Shown: piece by piece, positions 7,955-16,848 of the stretch | Numbering within the stretch: position 1 is the stretch's first letter | How the letters are laid out: each line of letters begins with the position of its first letter | Origin: Shewanella khirikhana | Lineage (GTDB): Bacteria; Pseudomonadota; Gammaproteobacteria; Enterobacterales; Shewanellaceae | NCBI RefSeq assembly: GCF_003957745.1 | Contig: NZ_CP020373.1 | Span: 186,001 to 250,000, forward strand | Direction: 5' to 3' | Length of the DNA: 64,000 nt | The notes under the pieces: model-generated | What the model was told of the DNA's origin: nothing | Databases searched by the model: none | What the model saw: the letters and a program-made list of their open reading frames with translations, nothing else | Program-made: the position numbers and the translations under genes

Positions 7955-9529
7955 ATGTTAAATGCGGATTTGAAACAGCAGCTTAAGACTTATCTGCAAA
8001 ATTTACGGCAGCACGTCAGACTCGTGGTGTCTGCCGATGACAGCAAAAAGTCACAGGAAATGCTCGACCTGGCCAACGACATCGCCTCCTTGTCTCCGTT
8101 GGTTTCAGTGACCAAGGCCAGGCTCGAGCGCTCCCCTGCCATGCAGGTGACCAATGACCAGGGCACTGACATTCGTTTTGCCGGTCTGCCCATGGGCCAT
8201 GAATTTACCTCGCTGGTGCTGGCGCTGCTGCACACAGGCGGTCATCCACTGAAACTGGATGCCGAGGTAATTGAGCAGATAAAAGCCCTGCCGACCGAGC
8301 TTAAGTTCGAGACTTTTGTGTCTTTGACCTGCCAAAACTGCCCCGATGTGGTGCAGGCGCTGAACATGATGGCCGCCCTTAACCCCAAGGTCAGCAACAC
8401 CATGGTGGATGGCGCCCTGTTCCAGGACGAAGTGGAATCACGGCAGATCATGGCGGTGCCATCGGTTTACCTCAATGGTGAACTCTTTGCCCAGGGCCGT
8501 ATCAGCCTGAAAGAAATTCTGGCCAAGGTCGATACCCAGGCCAGTGCCCGCGAAGCCGAGGCGCTGACGCAAAAAGCGCCTTTCGAGGTGTTGATTGTGG
8601 GCGCAGGCCCTGCCGGTGCCTCAGCCGCTATCTACTCGGCCCGCAAAGGTCTGAGCACAGGTTTGGTTGCCGATCGCTTTGGTGGTCAGGTTACCGAAAC
8701 CGTCGGTATCGAGAACTTTATTTCGGTGAAAGCGACCGAAGGCCCCAAGCTGGTGGCAAGCCTTGAAGCCCACGTTCGTGACTACGAAGTGGATATCATG
8801 GAAAGCCAGAAAGCGGTGCGTCTGAGTCAGTCTGCCGATGGCAATGGCCTGTATCAGGTTGAGCTGGCAAGCGGCGCGACGCTGGAAGGTAAAACCGTAC
8901 TGCTGGCAACCGGTGCCCGCTGGCGCGAAATGAACGTGCCCGGCGAGAAAGAATACCGTGGCCGCGGCGTGGCTTACTGCCCGCACTGCGATGGCCCACT
9001 GTTCAAGGGCAAGCGCGTAGCTGTGATTGGTGGTGGTAACTCAGGTATTGAAGCCGCCATCGATTTGGCCAATATTGTGGAACACGTGACTGTGCTTGAG
9101 TTTGACAGCAAGCTGCGCGCCGACGAAGTGCTGGTTCGCAAGGCGCGTTCCATGGGCAATATCGACATCATCACCGAGGCGCAAACCACTGAAGTGAGCG
9201 GCGATGGCAACAAGGTGATCGGCTTGGTGTATACCGACCGTCGCAGCGGCGACAGCCACAGTGTGGAACTGGCCGGGATCTTCGTGCAAATCGGTCTGGT
9301 GCCGAACACCGAGTGGCTCAAGGGCACTCTGGAGCTGACTCCCCGCGGTGAAATTATCGTGGATGAGCGCGGCCAGACTTCCTTGCCAGGTGTGTTTGCC
9401 GCCGGGGATGTCACCAACTCAGCCTACAAGCAAATCATCATTGCCATGGGCAGTGGTGCAACGGCGAGTCTTGGTGCCTTTGATTACCTCATCCGTCACG
9501 GTGAGCAGGCTTCAACCCAGGCCGCCTGA
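7955..9529 (+). CDS. ahpF: alkyl hydroperoxide reductase F
   Basis: Flavoprotein that passes electrons from NADH to AhpC. The N-terminal thioredoxin-like domain carries CQNC (C126/C129) and the thioredoxin-reductase-like part carries CPHC (C342/C345), almost the same spacing as E. coli AhpF. FAD and NAD motifs are GAGPAGASA and GGGNSGIEAA. The length from ATG 7955 (MLNADLKQ) is 524 aa, as expected; the upstream in-frame extension overlaps the ahpC hairpin and is rejected. A strong terminator follows. Confidence 0.96.
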   Translation: MLNADLKQQLKTYLQNLRQHVRLVVSADDSKKSQEMLDLANDIASLSPLVSVTKARLERSPAMQVTNDQGTDIRFAGLPMGHEFTSLVLALLHTGGHPLKLDAEVIEQIKALPTELKFETFVSLTCQNCPDVVQALNMMAALNPKVSNTMVDGALFQDEVESRQIMAVPSVYLNGELFAQGRISLKEILAKVDTQASAREAEALTQKAPFEVLIVGAGPAGASAAIYSARKGLSTGLVADRFGGQVTETVGIENFISVKATEGPKLVASLEAHVRDYEVDIMESQKAVRLSQSADGNGLYQVELASGATLEGKTVLLATGARWREMNVPGEKEYRGRGVAYCPHCDGPLFKGKRVAVIGGGNSGIEAAIDLANIVEHVTVLEFDSKLRADEVLVRKARSMGNIDIITEAQTTEVSGDGNKVIGLVYTDRRSGDSHSVELAGIFVQIGLVPNTEWLKGTLELTPRGEIIVDERGQTSLPGVFAAGDVTNSAYKQIIIAMGSGATASLGAFDYLIRHGEQASTQAA

Positions 9530-9554
9530 TTTAACCGCTTATTGATGCGCAGTG

Positions 9555-9580
9555 AAAAAGCCGGCCAGTGCCGGCTTTTT
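9555..9580 (+). terminator. terminator of ahpCF
   Basis: Perfect 11-bp stem AAAAAGCCGGC/GCCGGCTTTTT with loop CAGT, ending in a T-run. Confidence 0.9.
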
Positions 9581-9643
9581 CATTCCCCGGTCGCACAGGC
9601 GAGGTCGGCCGTTCGTGCTATATTGTGTTTTATCGAGTTGAAA

Positions 9644-10783
9644 ATGCAGGAACTTCAGGTGGATAAAGACGCCCGCTCCTTTGACGAAGCCCTCAGGGAA
9701 GAAACCCAGCAATATCTGCTGCGCGGCATGCTCTGGCTAAGCTCGGCCAGCCTGGTGTTGCTGTTGGTGACCTTGCTGAGCGTGTTGTTGTCACCCCATA
9801 TGGGGGTGGAGTTCCTGGCAGCGCTGAAGGTTATTCTGCCATTTGGCGGCCTGTGTTTGCTGTTTATTTTGCTCTATTGGACTCGCTTTCAACACAGTGG
9901 CGGCAAAGAGTGGGCCTATGGTCACCTGGTGGCACTGGTGTGCGGCTGGCTGATTGTGATGGCGCTGTTTTCCAACGCCGGCACTGCGATGCTGACGGCG
10001 GTGGAAACCCTGTGCGATATCCTGACGCTGCTGATGGCAATAGCGCTGTTCCCCAGTCTGACATTAATGCTGGCCGCGGTGTTGCCGCTGCTGCTGTTTG
10101 CCGCGTTTTACCGTTATCAATTGGTGCCGGAAAGCTGGCTGTTCAACCTGGTGCGCACCTTAAGTTTAACCGTGCTGCTGCTCAGCGGTCGTCAGGTTAT
10201 CTACAGCTGGTTTCGAAAAGCCGTGCGCCGCGATGTGGAAAAACATCGGCTACTCAAACACTTTCGCCGGATGGCGCTGGTGGATGGGCTCACAGGGCTC
10301 AGTAACAGGCGCCACTTTGATGAAATCCTCGAGCAGGAAATTCGAGCCGCGACCCGCACCGGCCATTCGCTGTGCCTTATTCTGATGGATATCGATTTCT
10401 TCAAACGCCTGAATGATGCCCTGGGTCATCAGGCCGGTGATGAGTGCCTGAAAAAAATGGGCAAACTGCTGTCGGGCGCCGCCAGCAGGCCGCGGGATCT
10501 GGCGGTCCGTTACGGCGGGGAAGAGTTTGCTATGCTGTTACCAGAGACTAACCTTGCCGGGGCCGAGGATATCGCCAACAAAGTGGCGCGGCTTTTGGTT
10601 GAGGCCAATATTGCCCATCCGGCATCGGACGTAAGCCAGAGCGTGAGTGTGTCTCAGGGGCTGGTGAAGTGGCAGGCGGGTATGGATAGTGAAAAACTGC
10701 TGGCCGCAGCCGATGAAGCCCTGTACGAAGCCAAGGAAATGGGCCGCAACCAATACCGGGTGGCCAGCATTTCAGCAGAATAA
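9644..10783 (+). CDS. membrane diguanylate cyclase (GGDEF)
   Basis: Makes cyclic di-GMP from two GTP. The N-terminal ~190 residues hold five or six hydrophobic segments, an inner-membrane sensor of unknown ligand. The C-terminal GGDEF domain begins near VDGLTGLSNRRHFDE and has an active-site GGEEF (291-295). An RPRD I-site five residues earlier indicates product inhibition. ATG 9644 was chosen because the in-frame ATG 9545 lies ahead of the ahpF terminator. Confidence 0.92.
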   Translation: MQELQVDKDARSFDEALREETQQYLLRGMLWLSSASLVLLLVTLLSVLLSPHMGVEFLAALKVILPFGGLCLLFILLYWTRFQHSGGKEWAYGHLVALVCGWLIVMALFSNAGTAMLTAVETLCDILTLLMAIALFPSLTLMLAAVLPLLLFAAFYRYQLVPESWLFNLVRTLSLTVLLLSGRQVIYSWFRKAVRRDVEKHRLLKHFRRMALVDGLTGLSNRRHFDEILEQEIRAATRTGHSLCLILMDIDFFKRLNDALGHQAGDECLKKMGKLLSGAASRPRDLAVRYGGEEFAMLLPETNLAGAEDIANKVARLLVEANIAHPASDVSQSVSVSQGLVKWQAGMDSEKLLAAADEALYEAKEMGRNQYRVASISAE

Positions 10784-10902
10784 TTCTCCCCCTTAGACAT
10801 CCCCTCTGGTGATTTGTTCAAAAATCTAGCCCAAAAGTTTGCCAATTTGTTGCTGTGTCCTAGTCTTAAAGTCGGATACACCTGACAAATAAAGGGTTTT
10901 GT

Positions 10903-11988
10903 ATGAAGCACAAGCTGGCAATCTGCCTCGGCGCGCTGATGTTGAGCGGGACGGCGTCGGCTGAGGTCAATATTTCTGGGTTTGCCTCTGTAGTCGGGGG
11001 CAAGGTATTGGAAGGCAGTGGGGTAGAGGAGTTTGGGCTTGAACCCACGTTCCTCGCCGATTATCCGCTGGTGGGGGCCTATACCGAAGAAATCAGTTTC
11101 GAGCCCGATACGCTGTTTGGCATACAGATATCGGCGGATCTGATGGACGGCTTGTCGGCCACGGCGCAGATAGTTTCGCGGGGGGCCAATGATTTCTCCG
11201 CCGACTTTGAGTGGGCCTACCTTTCCTACGAACTTAACGAACACTGGACGGTGCAGGCCGGTAAAAAACGCCTGCCGCTGTACTACTACAGTGACTTCTT
11301 CGATGTGGGCTATGCCTATCCGTGGATCCGTCCGCCCGCAGATAACTACACCTGGCAGATCTTCAACTACACAGGCGTGAGTGCCCTCTATAACTATTTG
11401 ATTGGCGATTGGACCCTGACCGGTCAGGTGTACTTTGGCCGTGAGGATGATGAACCCAACAAGCTGCTGTCGGAGTTCTTTTTCGGCGATTCCACCCGGG
11501 AGATCTGGAAAGATATTGTCGGTATCGTGGCCCAGCTGAACTACGAATGGCTCGATATCCGACTCACCCACATGCAATACACCAATGAGCGCTACATAGG
11601 TGGTGAGCAGGTGGAATGGGACGGACAAACTGAGCGCGACGGCAAGTTTTATGGCCTGTCAGTGAATATCGACTGGAATAATCTGGTGGTGCTCAGCGAG
11701 ATGAACCGCCTGACTCTGCAAGACTCTGATTTGGATACCTATCTGGTAACTGTTGGCTATCGGATCAAAGACTTTATGCCCTTCGTGTCTTATTCCGATT
11801 TCGATGATGGCAGCGAAATCCACAACACCACTTCTGTGGGGCTTCGCTGGGATTTCCATCCATCAGCCGCATTTAAAATCCAGTATGACGATGTGGAAGA
11901 CAACGGCACGGGCGCAGGCACCCCTGATTCCTGGCGTGTAGCGGGGGATTCCAAGTCCATCAGCTTCGGCGTTGACCTGGTATTTTAG
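10903..11988 (+). CDS. outer-membrane porin-like beta-barrel protein
   Basis: A signal peptide ends at ASA-E (residue 20), followed by alternating hydrophobic/aromatic beta strands and a C-terminal Phe (GVDLVF), typical of outer-membrane barrels. Length is 361 aa. It is the first gene of a likely three-gene operon: the next start is 9 bp after the stop. The partner encodes a PstS-like small periplasmic protein and then a chemoreceptor, which suggests uptake or sensing of an anion, but the substrate cannot be read from sequence. Confidence 0.8.
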   Translation: MKHKLAICLGALMLSGTASAEVNISGFASVVGGKVLEGSGVEEFGLEPTFLADYPLVGAYTEEISFEPDTLFGIQISADLMDGLSATAQIVSRGANDFSADFEWAYLSYELNEHWTVQAGKKRLPLYYYSDFFDVGYAYPWIRPPADNYTWQIFNYTGVSALYNYLIGDWTLTGQVYFGREDDEPNKLLSEFFFGDSTREIWKDIVGIVAQLNYEWLDIRLTHMQYTNERYIGGEQVEWDGQTERDGKFYGLSVNIDWNNLVVLSEMNRLTLQDSDLDTYLVTVGYRIKDFMPFVSYSDFDDGSEIHNTTSVGLRWDFHPSAAFKIQYDDVEDNGTGAGTPDSWRVAGDSKSISFGVDLVF

Positions 11989-11997
11989 GAGAGAGCC

Positions 11998-12405
11998 ATG
12001 AAAAAAGTAATTTACTCAATCCTATTGTGCCTGTGCTCAGTGCAGGCCTGGGCTGGCGTGGCAGTGATAGTTCACCCCAGCAATGGCGACAGTATCGATA
12101 AAAAAGCCATCGAGAACATTTACCTCGGCAAAACCAAGTCCTTCCCCGGCGGCGGACAGGCGGTGCCGGTAAACCTTGAGACTGGCCCGGTTCGGGAGGC
12201 GTTTGATACCAATGTGCTTGGTAAATCGTCCAGCCAGCTCAAGTCTTACTGGTCGCAGAAGGTATTTACCGGTAAAGGCACCCCGCCAAAAGAAGTTGCC
12301 AGTGCCGATGAAGTGATAGGCCTGGTTTCCTCCAACCCCAACATTATTGGCTATATTGATAGTAGTCAGGTAAATGGCTCGGTGAAGGTGGTTGCCGAGT
12401 TCTAA
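11998..12405 (+). CDS. small PstS-like periplasmic protein
   Basis: Exported 135-aa protein with signal peptide ending AWA-G. It resembles the short PstS-related domain annotated as phosphate ABC transporter substrate-binding protein: IYLGKTKSFPGG, SSSQLKSYWSQKVFTGKG and an NIIGYID segment. It is about half the size of true PstS and no ABC permease or ATPase is adjacent, so it may be a ligand-presenting partner for the porin upstream or the chemoreceptor downstream. It starts 9 bp after the porin stop. Confidence 0.75.
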   Translation: MKKVIYSILLCLCSVQAWAGVAVIVHPSNGDSIDKKAIENIYLGKTKSFPGGGQAVPVNLETGPVREAFDTNVLGKSSSQLKSYWSQKVFTGKGTPPKEVASADEVIGLVSSNPNIIGYIDSSQVNGSVKVVAEF

Positions 12406-12410
12406 CTGCC

Positions 12411-12432
12411 GGTGCCGGCGCCTGCCGGCACC
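12411..12432 (+). promoter_or_regulatory. intercistronic hairpin before the chemoreceptor
   Basis: GGTGCCGGC and GCCGGCACC form a perfect 9-bp stem with loop GCCT, without a T-run. It probably alters mRNA stability or relative expression rather than ending transcription. Confidence 0.5.
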
Positions 12433-12450
12433 CCTCTCAAGGGGCTGCTT

Positions 12451-14070
12451 ATGACATGGTTTAACAACCTTTCTATCTTCAAAAAGGTCGGGGTCATCTT
12501 TGTGCTGTCAGTGGCCATATTCATGGTGAACCTCGGCATCAGCATTGTATCTATCAGCAAAAACCGCGACACCCTTGGTTTTATGGAAGATAAGATTTAT
12601 CAAAGGGTTGAGCTGGCAAATCAAAACGTTATGTTGGTGCAGCGGCTGGAGGAGGTGTATACCCAGGCCGTGTCATTTGCCGATGAAGACTTGCTGGAGC
12701 AAGCCGGTACTCTGCATGAAAATCTTGCTACCAACTTGAAACAGCTGCAGGGCACGGACAAGGGCGAAGCCGATAAGCTGCAGGCGATGCTGACGGATTT
12801 GAGTACCTATAACGGCATGACCTTCGATCTGGCCAAAAGCATGCTTGATGGCACTGCGGACATGGCCAATATCGGCGTGATAAGCCAGAAAAAAACCGCC
12901 GCCTATGAAGGGGTGCTGGGGAAAATTCAGGCTTACAAACAAGCCAAAATTGCCGAATTCAAAAACACCATTAAAGAGGCGGGAGACCGCTCTGAAAACA
13001 GCCTGTGGATGACCATGGGCGTGGGTATTGCGCTGCTGCTGCTTATGGCCATAGTCACCATTTCCATTGCCCGCGCCATCAGTCGCAGTGCCAAAGATGT
13101 GGCCCGATCCTTGGGGGAACTTGCCGACGGCAAGGGCGATTTAAGCCATCAACTGCCGGTAAGTGGCAATGACGAGCTGGGACAGGTTGCCAATAATTTC
13201 AATCGCTTCCTTGGGCTGCTTGCTGAATCCATTCAGCGGGTGGTGAATGTGACCTCTCCCTTGCTGGACAGTGCCCACGATCTGAAAAACAAGATGGATG
13301 TCGCCACCGGAGCAACCGAACGCCAAAGCCAGGATGCTCAGGCGGTGCAGGGCTCAATGGAAGAGATGCGTCATTCGGTGACAGACATTTCCCACAATGC
13401 CAATCAGGCGGCTGAGGCGGCGCAGATAGCAGAGCGTGAGGCGATGGAGGGCATGTCGGTGGTGCAGCGCACCATAGATATTTCTCAGGAACTCAACGCC
13501 GAAATCGAAGTGGCTTCCAGTTCCATCAATGAGCTGGCCAAAGATACCGAGAGCGTGGGTTCCATCCTGAATGTGATCACCTCCATTGCTGAGCAGACCA
13601 ACCTGTTGGCACTGAATGCAGCAATTGAGGCGGCCCGTGCCGGTGAGCAGGGCAGGGGCTTCGCTGTGGTAGCCGATGAGGTGCGGGCGCTGGCATCCAA
13701 GACTGCCGATGCCACCAAGGAAATCCGTGAAGTGCTTTCGCGGCTTAAAACGGCGGCCGAGTCCTCGGTCAGCACCATGACGGTGGCCATGTCCAAGTCG
13801 TCTGAAAACGAAGAGCACGCCCAGAAAACCGGTCAGGCACTAAAGACGATTCAGGAACAGATTGTCAGTATCAATGCCATGAATACCCATATTGCCAAGG
13901 CGACCGACGAACAGTCACAGGTTGCCTCACAAGTGGTTGATAATGTGGTGGATATGAATGCTTCATTCGAGCAGACCCTGATTATCCTCAATCAGGTGCA
14001 TCAGGTGTCATCCGGGCTGTCTGATTTTGCTGAAGAGCTGCAAAGCGCCACCTCTCAGTTCAAACTCTAA
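12451..14070 (+). CDS. methyl-accepting chemotaxis protein
   Basis: Inner-membrane chemoreceptor of 539 aa. TM1 is at about 12-32 and TM2 at about 197-217, enclosing a ~165-residue helical periplasmic sensor. A HAMP segment follows, then a long cytoplasmic coiled coil with the conserved signalling tip (SIAEQTNLLALNAAIEAARA, near residue 380) that contacts CheA/CheW. ATG 12451 has AAGGGG six bases upstream. Operon position after a porin and a small binding protein suggests that it senses the ligand these handle. Confidence 0.92.
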   Translation: MTWFNNLSIFKKVGVIFVLSVAIFMVNLGISIVSISKNRDTLGFMEDKIYQRVELANQNVMLVQRLEEVYTQAVSFADEDLLEQAGTLHENLATNLKQLQGTDKGEADKLQAMLTDLSTYNGMTFDLAKSMLDGTADMANIGVISQKKTAAYEGVLGKIQAYKQAKIAEFKNTIKEAGDRSENSLWMTMGVGIALLLLMAIVTISIARAISRSAKDVARSLGELADGKGDLSHQLPVSGNDELGQVANNFNRFLGLLAESIQRVVNVTSPLLDSAHDLKNKMDVATGATERQSQDAQAVQGSMEEMRHSVTDISHNANQAAEAAQIAEREAMEGMSVVQRTIDISQELNAEIEVASSSINELAKDTESVGSILNVITSIAEQTNLLALNAAIEAARAGEQGRGFAVVADEVRALASKTADATKEIREVLSRLKTAAESSVSTMTVAMSKSSENEEHAQKTGQALKTIQEQIVSINAMNTHIAKATDEQSQVASQVVDNVVDMNASFEQTLIILNQVHQVSSGLSDFAEELQSATSQFKL

Positions 14071-14082
14071 TCTTCTCTCCGT

Positions 14083-14108
14083 GGAAACTCAGGGATGAGT
14101 TCCGCTTT
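14083..14108 (+). terminator. weak terminator after the chemoreceptor
   Basis: GGAAACTCA can pair imperfectly with TGAGTTCC around loop GGGA, followed by GCTTTT. This is a modest terminator at the operon end. Confidence 0.45.
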
Positions 14109-14188
14109 TCCAAAGCCGTTATTCCAGTCAGCCTGAATACAGCCAGAGTTTGTTATTACTGGCGGTAAATTCTGCTATTGGGTGAAAC

Positions 14189-14440
14189 ATGAAAACCATG
14201 CAAACGGCTCGGCAGCTTGCCGCAGTCATGATAATGGGCTCCTTGTTGGGGGGCTGCGCGCAGGCCCTGTGTGAGCTTCGCACCGACACAGACCCATACG
14301 ATCCGGAAGCGGATCGCCGCAGCTGCGAAAAGGAAGTGGAAGACTATATGGATAGCCGGGCTGCAGAAAAGCAAAAGCGCCAGGATGCAGAGCAACAGGC
14401 GCTTTTGAATGAAGCCTTATCTGGACGGCGGACGCGCTAG
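14189..14440 (+). CDS. small lipoprotein of unknown function
   Basis: 83-aa protein with a basic N-terminus, hydrophobic run and lipobox-like SLLGGC (Cys23), so it should be lipid-anchored. The mature part is highly charged (Asp/Glu/Arg/Lys) and helical, with two further cysteines. I do not recognise a family. It lies between the chemoreceptor and the convergent YjfB-like gene. Confidence 0.6.
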   Translation: MKTMQTARQLAAVMIMGSLLGGCAQALCELRTDTDPYDPEADRRSCEKEVEDYMDSRAAEKQKRQDAEQQALLNEALSGRRTR

Positions 14441-14457
14441 GCGGCTGCTTTCCGGGC

Positions 14458-14658
14458 TTAGGCGGTGGTATCGATATTGTGGCCTATGTTACCAACCGGT
14501 GCTGACTTGGGTGCAGGTGCGGTGGCGGCGCTGATCAGATCGAGAGCAATTTGCCCCTCTACCTTTTGCTGATCCTTTGCCATCTGAGCAACCTTTACCC
14601 CAATGGCTCCGTGGCTCAGATTGGGTTCGATACTGCCTGAATTAATGCTGATAGCCAT
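14458..14658 (-). CDS. YjfB-like putative motility protein
   Basis: 66-aa protein whose layout (MxIS start, VAQMAKDQQKVEGQIALDLISAA middle, GHNIDTTA end) fits the YjfB motility family. AGAGGT stands five bases before the ATG. Its promoter is a perfect match to the sigma-28 consensus, so it should be expressed with late flagellar genes. Its molecular role is not established. Confidence 0.75.
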   Translation of the reverse strand: MAISINSGSIEPNLSHGAIGVKVAQMAKDQQKVEGQIALDLISAATAPAPKSAPVGNIGHNIDTTA

Positions 14659-14687
14659 GAATTACCTCTTCGTTTGGTCAGATCCAG

Positions 14688-14714
14688 TTATCGGCTCCGT
14701 ATCCCTAAACTTTA
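14688..14714 (-). promoter_or_regulatory. sigma-28 (FliA) promoter of the YjfB-like gene
   Basis: On the minus strand, TAAAGTTT (14714-14707) and GCCGATAA (14695-14688) are separated by exactly 11 bases. This is the full E. coli FliA consensus, about 30 bp before the start codon. Confidence 0.88.
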
Positions 14715-14750
14715 GCCCCGCAGCCTGTGTTTGCAAGCGCGGGGCGCCTG

Positions 14751-16163
14751 TTACTGGGCCGATTCACGCCCTGCCAGCAGCTTGCGACCAAAAATCAGGA
14801 TAGCTGTCAGTACGATAGCGCCGACAATTAAGCCAACGGCCAACACCACATTTTGCAGTGAGGTTGGATCCCACACCAACATGGCGCCAAGGCCAACCAT
14901 CATGATGCCCGACATCAGCTTCAGGGTTTGGCCCTCTTTCTCACTCAACTTGCGCTTGCCAAGGGTCATGGCAAACACCAGCACAATCAGCGCCAGCGGA
15001 ATGACATAAACGATGTTGTACATCACCAGATAGAAATAACGCTCGGCAGCAGGCAGCTCGTGCATGGCCAGCACGCTGGTATAAATCATCGGGAAGCCTG
15101 CGGTGCACAGCAGCTCGTAGGCATTGGCCAGAATGGCCAGTACTGTGGTGCCGAGAATCATGGCGGTCATGGAGCTGGCGCTGGAGAGCTTGCCCATACG
15201 TTTAATCAGGCCCGTGCGCTTTTCGGCCGACATCGAAAGTGTTACTTCGCCTTTCTCAAAGAAGAAGTCTTTGACGTTGATGGTGCCGGCCACCAGGGCC
15301 AGCAAGCCCGCCGCCAGTATGATGGTGCCGCCATCGCCGTCGGCGCCCAGCAATTCAAACATGTTCAGCCAGGCAGTCATAAACAGGAAGTAGATAAAGC
15401 CTGAGAAGAACACGAAGATACCGCCCACAATCAACATACGGCTGCGGCTCTTGGCATTCACCATAATCGACAGCAAAAACAGCAACACAAAGAAGGCGCA
15501 GGGATTGAAGGCATCGACCCCGGCCAGCACCAGTGTGAGCAGTGGCAGCGACAGCTGATCCGGGGTCACTACCCCAATAAAGGGCAGCTCTACCGGCTGC
15601 ACATCACTGCTGGCACTGCCGCCGCTATCGGCGCCTGAGTCACAGGTGCCCGACTCGGACGATGAGCTGCAGGTGCCAAAGAGTGGCTGCCCGGAGCCGC
15701 TTCCGGCGGTGGTGGCCATCACGCCTTCGTCATCGGCAACTACGCCGCCCAGGCTGCGATAGCAGTCTTTGAGTCTGCCAAGCAGAAACTGGCCGGTTAC
15801 CTCGGCGCTGCTGTACCCCACGCTGGCCTTGCCACAAATGGCAAAGAAGGGCACTGAACGGGTGTCAGTTCCTGTTGCTTTGGCTACCTCCAGCCATTTG
15901 TCCCGTGCGCCGTGGGCGGTGATCATATAGGACTCAAGCGAAATCCATGGGTACTTCTCGGGTAAGGCGTCGATAAACGGGTGTGCTTCGGCGCAGTGGG
16001 GGCAGGTCTTGGACCAAAAGAAATACAGCTTCACCACCGGCTTGCCGTTGTCATCGACCTGATGCCAAATCGGCCCGTTATCATCATGCCCTTCGTGGGC
16101 GCTGACGGGTAAAGCGAAAAGAGAAATAAAGAAAAGCAGTGGGATTAACAGTGCGCGGACCAT
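14751..16163 (-). CDS. thioredoxin-CcdA/DsbD-type transmembrane fusion protein
   Basis: 470-aa protein. A signal peptide or TM is followed by a periplasmic thioredoxin-fold domain with CPHC (C54/C57), a Ser/Gly-rich linker with two further cysteines (C165, C174), and then a DsbD-beta/CcdA-like membrane domain. The two membrane cysteines are C222 (AFNPCAFF) and C353 (ELLCTAGFP), the pair expected to carry reducing equivalents across the inner membrane. It therefore looks like a self-contained thiol relay delivering electrons to the periplasm. The domain order is the reverse of DsbD gamma. ATG 16163 has GGAGG four bases before it. Confidence 0.85.
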   Translation of the reverse strand: MVRALLIPLLFFISLFALPVSAHEGHDDNGPIWHQVDDNGKPVVKLYFFWSKTCPHCAEAHPFIDALPEKYPWISLESYMITAHGARDKWLEVAKATGTDTRSVPFFAICGKASVGYSSAEVTGQFLLGRLKDCYRSLGGVVADDEGVMATTAGSGSGQPLFGTCSSSSESGTCDSGADSGGSASSDVQPVELPFIGVVTPDQLSLPLLTLVLAGVDAFNPCAFFVLLFLLSIMVNAKSRSRMLIVGGIFVFFSGFIYFLFMTAWLNMFELLGADGDGGTIILAAGLLALVAGTINVKDFFFEKGEVTLSMSAEKRTGLIKRMGKLSSASSMTAMILGTTVLAILANAYELLCTAGFPMIYTSVLAMHELPAAERYFYLVMYNIVYVIPLALIVLVFAMTLGKRKLSEKEGQTLKLMSGIMMVGLGAMLVWDPTSLQNVVLAVGLIVGAIVLTAILIFGRKLLAGRESAQ

Positions 16164-16277
16164 ATGGCCTCCAAACCCGCTTCCCGCGGGGAGCAAAGAC
16201 AAAACTCTCTGTCTTTACTTTACTGAAAACCATCCGGCGAACTAAATCGGCCTGTCAAAACTGTAAATTGCATCAGA

Positions 16278-16315
16278 AAATCACCCCATTATGCGAACAA
16301 GGCATGGGGTGATTT
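16278..16315 (-). terminator. terminator of the OmpA-like gene
   Basis: AAATCACCCCAT and ATGGGGTGATTT form a perfect 12-bp stem. Read on the minus strand it ends in TTTTCTG just after the stop of the gene at 16332. Confidence 0.65.
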
Positions 16316-16331
16316 GGCTGCATTTATCTTG

Positions 16332-16775
16332 TCAGAGGGCGTTGTCGTTTGCGGTGGAACCCGCCAACATTTGGGTTGCAGGGGATTCCTGAGCGCACCA
16401 CTTAAGGGTGAGTTCACGGGTTTCTGAATCCACAGCGGTTCGGATCCGGCTCACCATGGGGCCACCAAAACCTTCCTTGCCCAGAAATTCTTTTACCCGT
16501 TCAATGCGGCGCTCGGCCAGCCACATGTTGTACTTCTGCAGCGCTTCGTCACCCTGATTACGGTTGAACTCGAACTCCAGCAGCAAATAGCCTTCGCGGG
16601 TATCGGCGCTGTTTTGGTAGGTTTCGAGCAGCTGCTTGAGGGTATTGCTGCCCTCGGCATTGAAGTACGAACTGTTTTTATCAAAACCCACGCTGCCGAG
16701 TACTGTGCTGTCCTCGCAGGCTGCGCTGGCTGTGAATGCTGCAAAACAGAATAGTGCGGTAATATATTTTAACAT
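16332..16775 (-). CDS. small exported OmpA-like protein
   Basis: 147 aa with a signal peptide ending SASA-A. The segment NMWLAERRIERVKEFL matches the helix of OmpA-type peptidoglycan-binding domains (NxxLAxxRAxxVxxxL), but the domain is short and lacks the usual Asp/Arg pair, so binding to peptidoglycan is uncertain. Two mature cysteines (in ACEDS and KWCAQ) could form a disulfide. An 8-bp inverted repeat sits in its 5' leader. Confidence 0.65.
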   Translation of the reverse strand: MLKYITALFCFAAFTASAACEDSTVLGSVGFDKNSSYFNAEGSNTLKQLLETYQNSADTREGYLLLEFEFNRNQGDEALQKYNMWLAERRIERVKEFLGKEGFGGPMVSRIRTAVDSETRELTLKWCAQESPATQMLAGSTANDNAL

Positions 16776-16786
16776 CCTTCACCTTT

Positions 16787-16819
16787 AAAGAACAAAATCC
16801 TGTATAACTACTGTTCTTT
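16787..16819 (-). promoter_or_regulatory. leader inverted repeat of the OmpA-like gene
   Basis: AAAGAACA and TGTTCTTT are perfect 8-bp arms with a 17-base spacer, directly ahead of the Shine-Dalgarno region on the minus strand. It may be an mRNA hairpin or an operator. Confidence 0.35.
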
Positions 16820-16848
16820 GGTGAGTCAATGTAAGCGATCACTTCGCT

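Noticed and set aside
12411..12432. Terminator between the PstS-like gene and the chemoreceptor
   Set aside because: The stem is strong but has no T-run, and the genes are closely spaced in one direction, so an operon hairpin is more likely.
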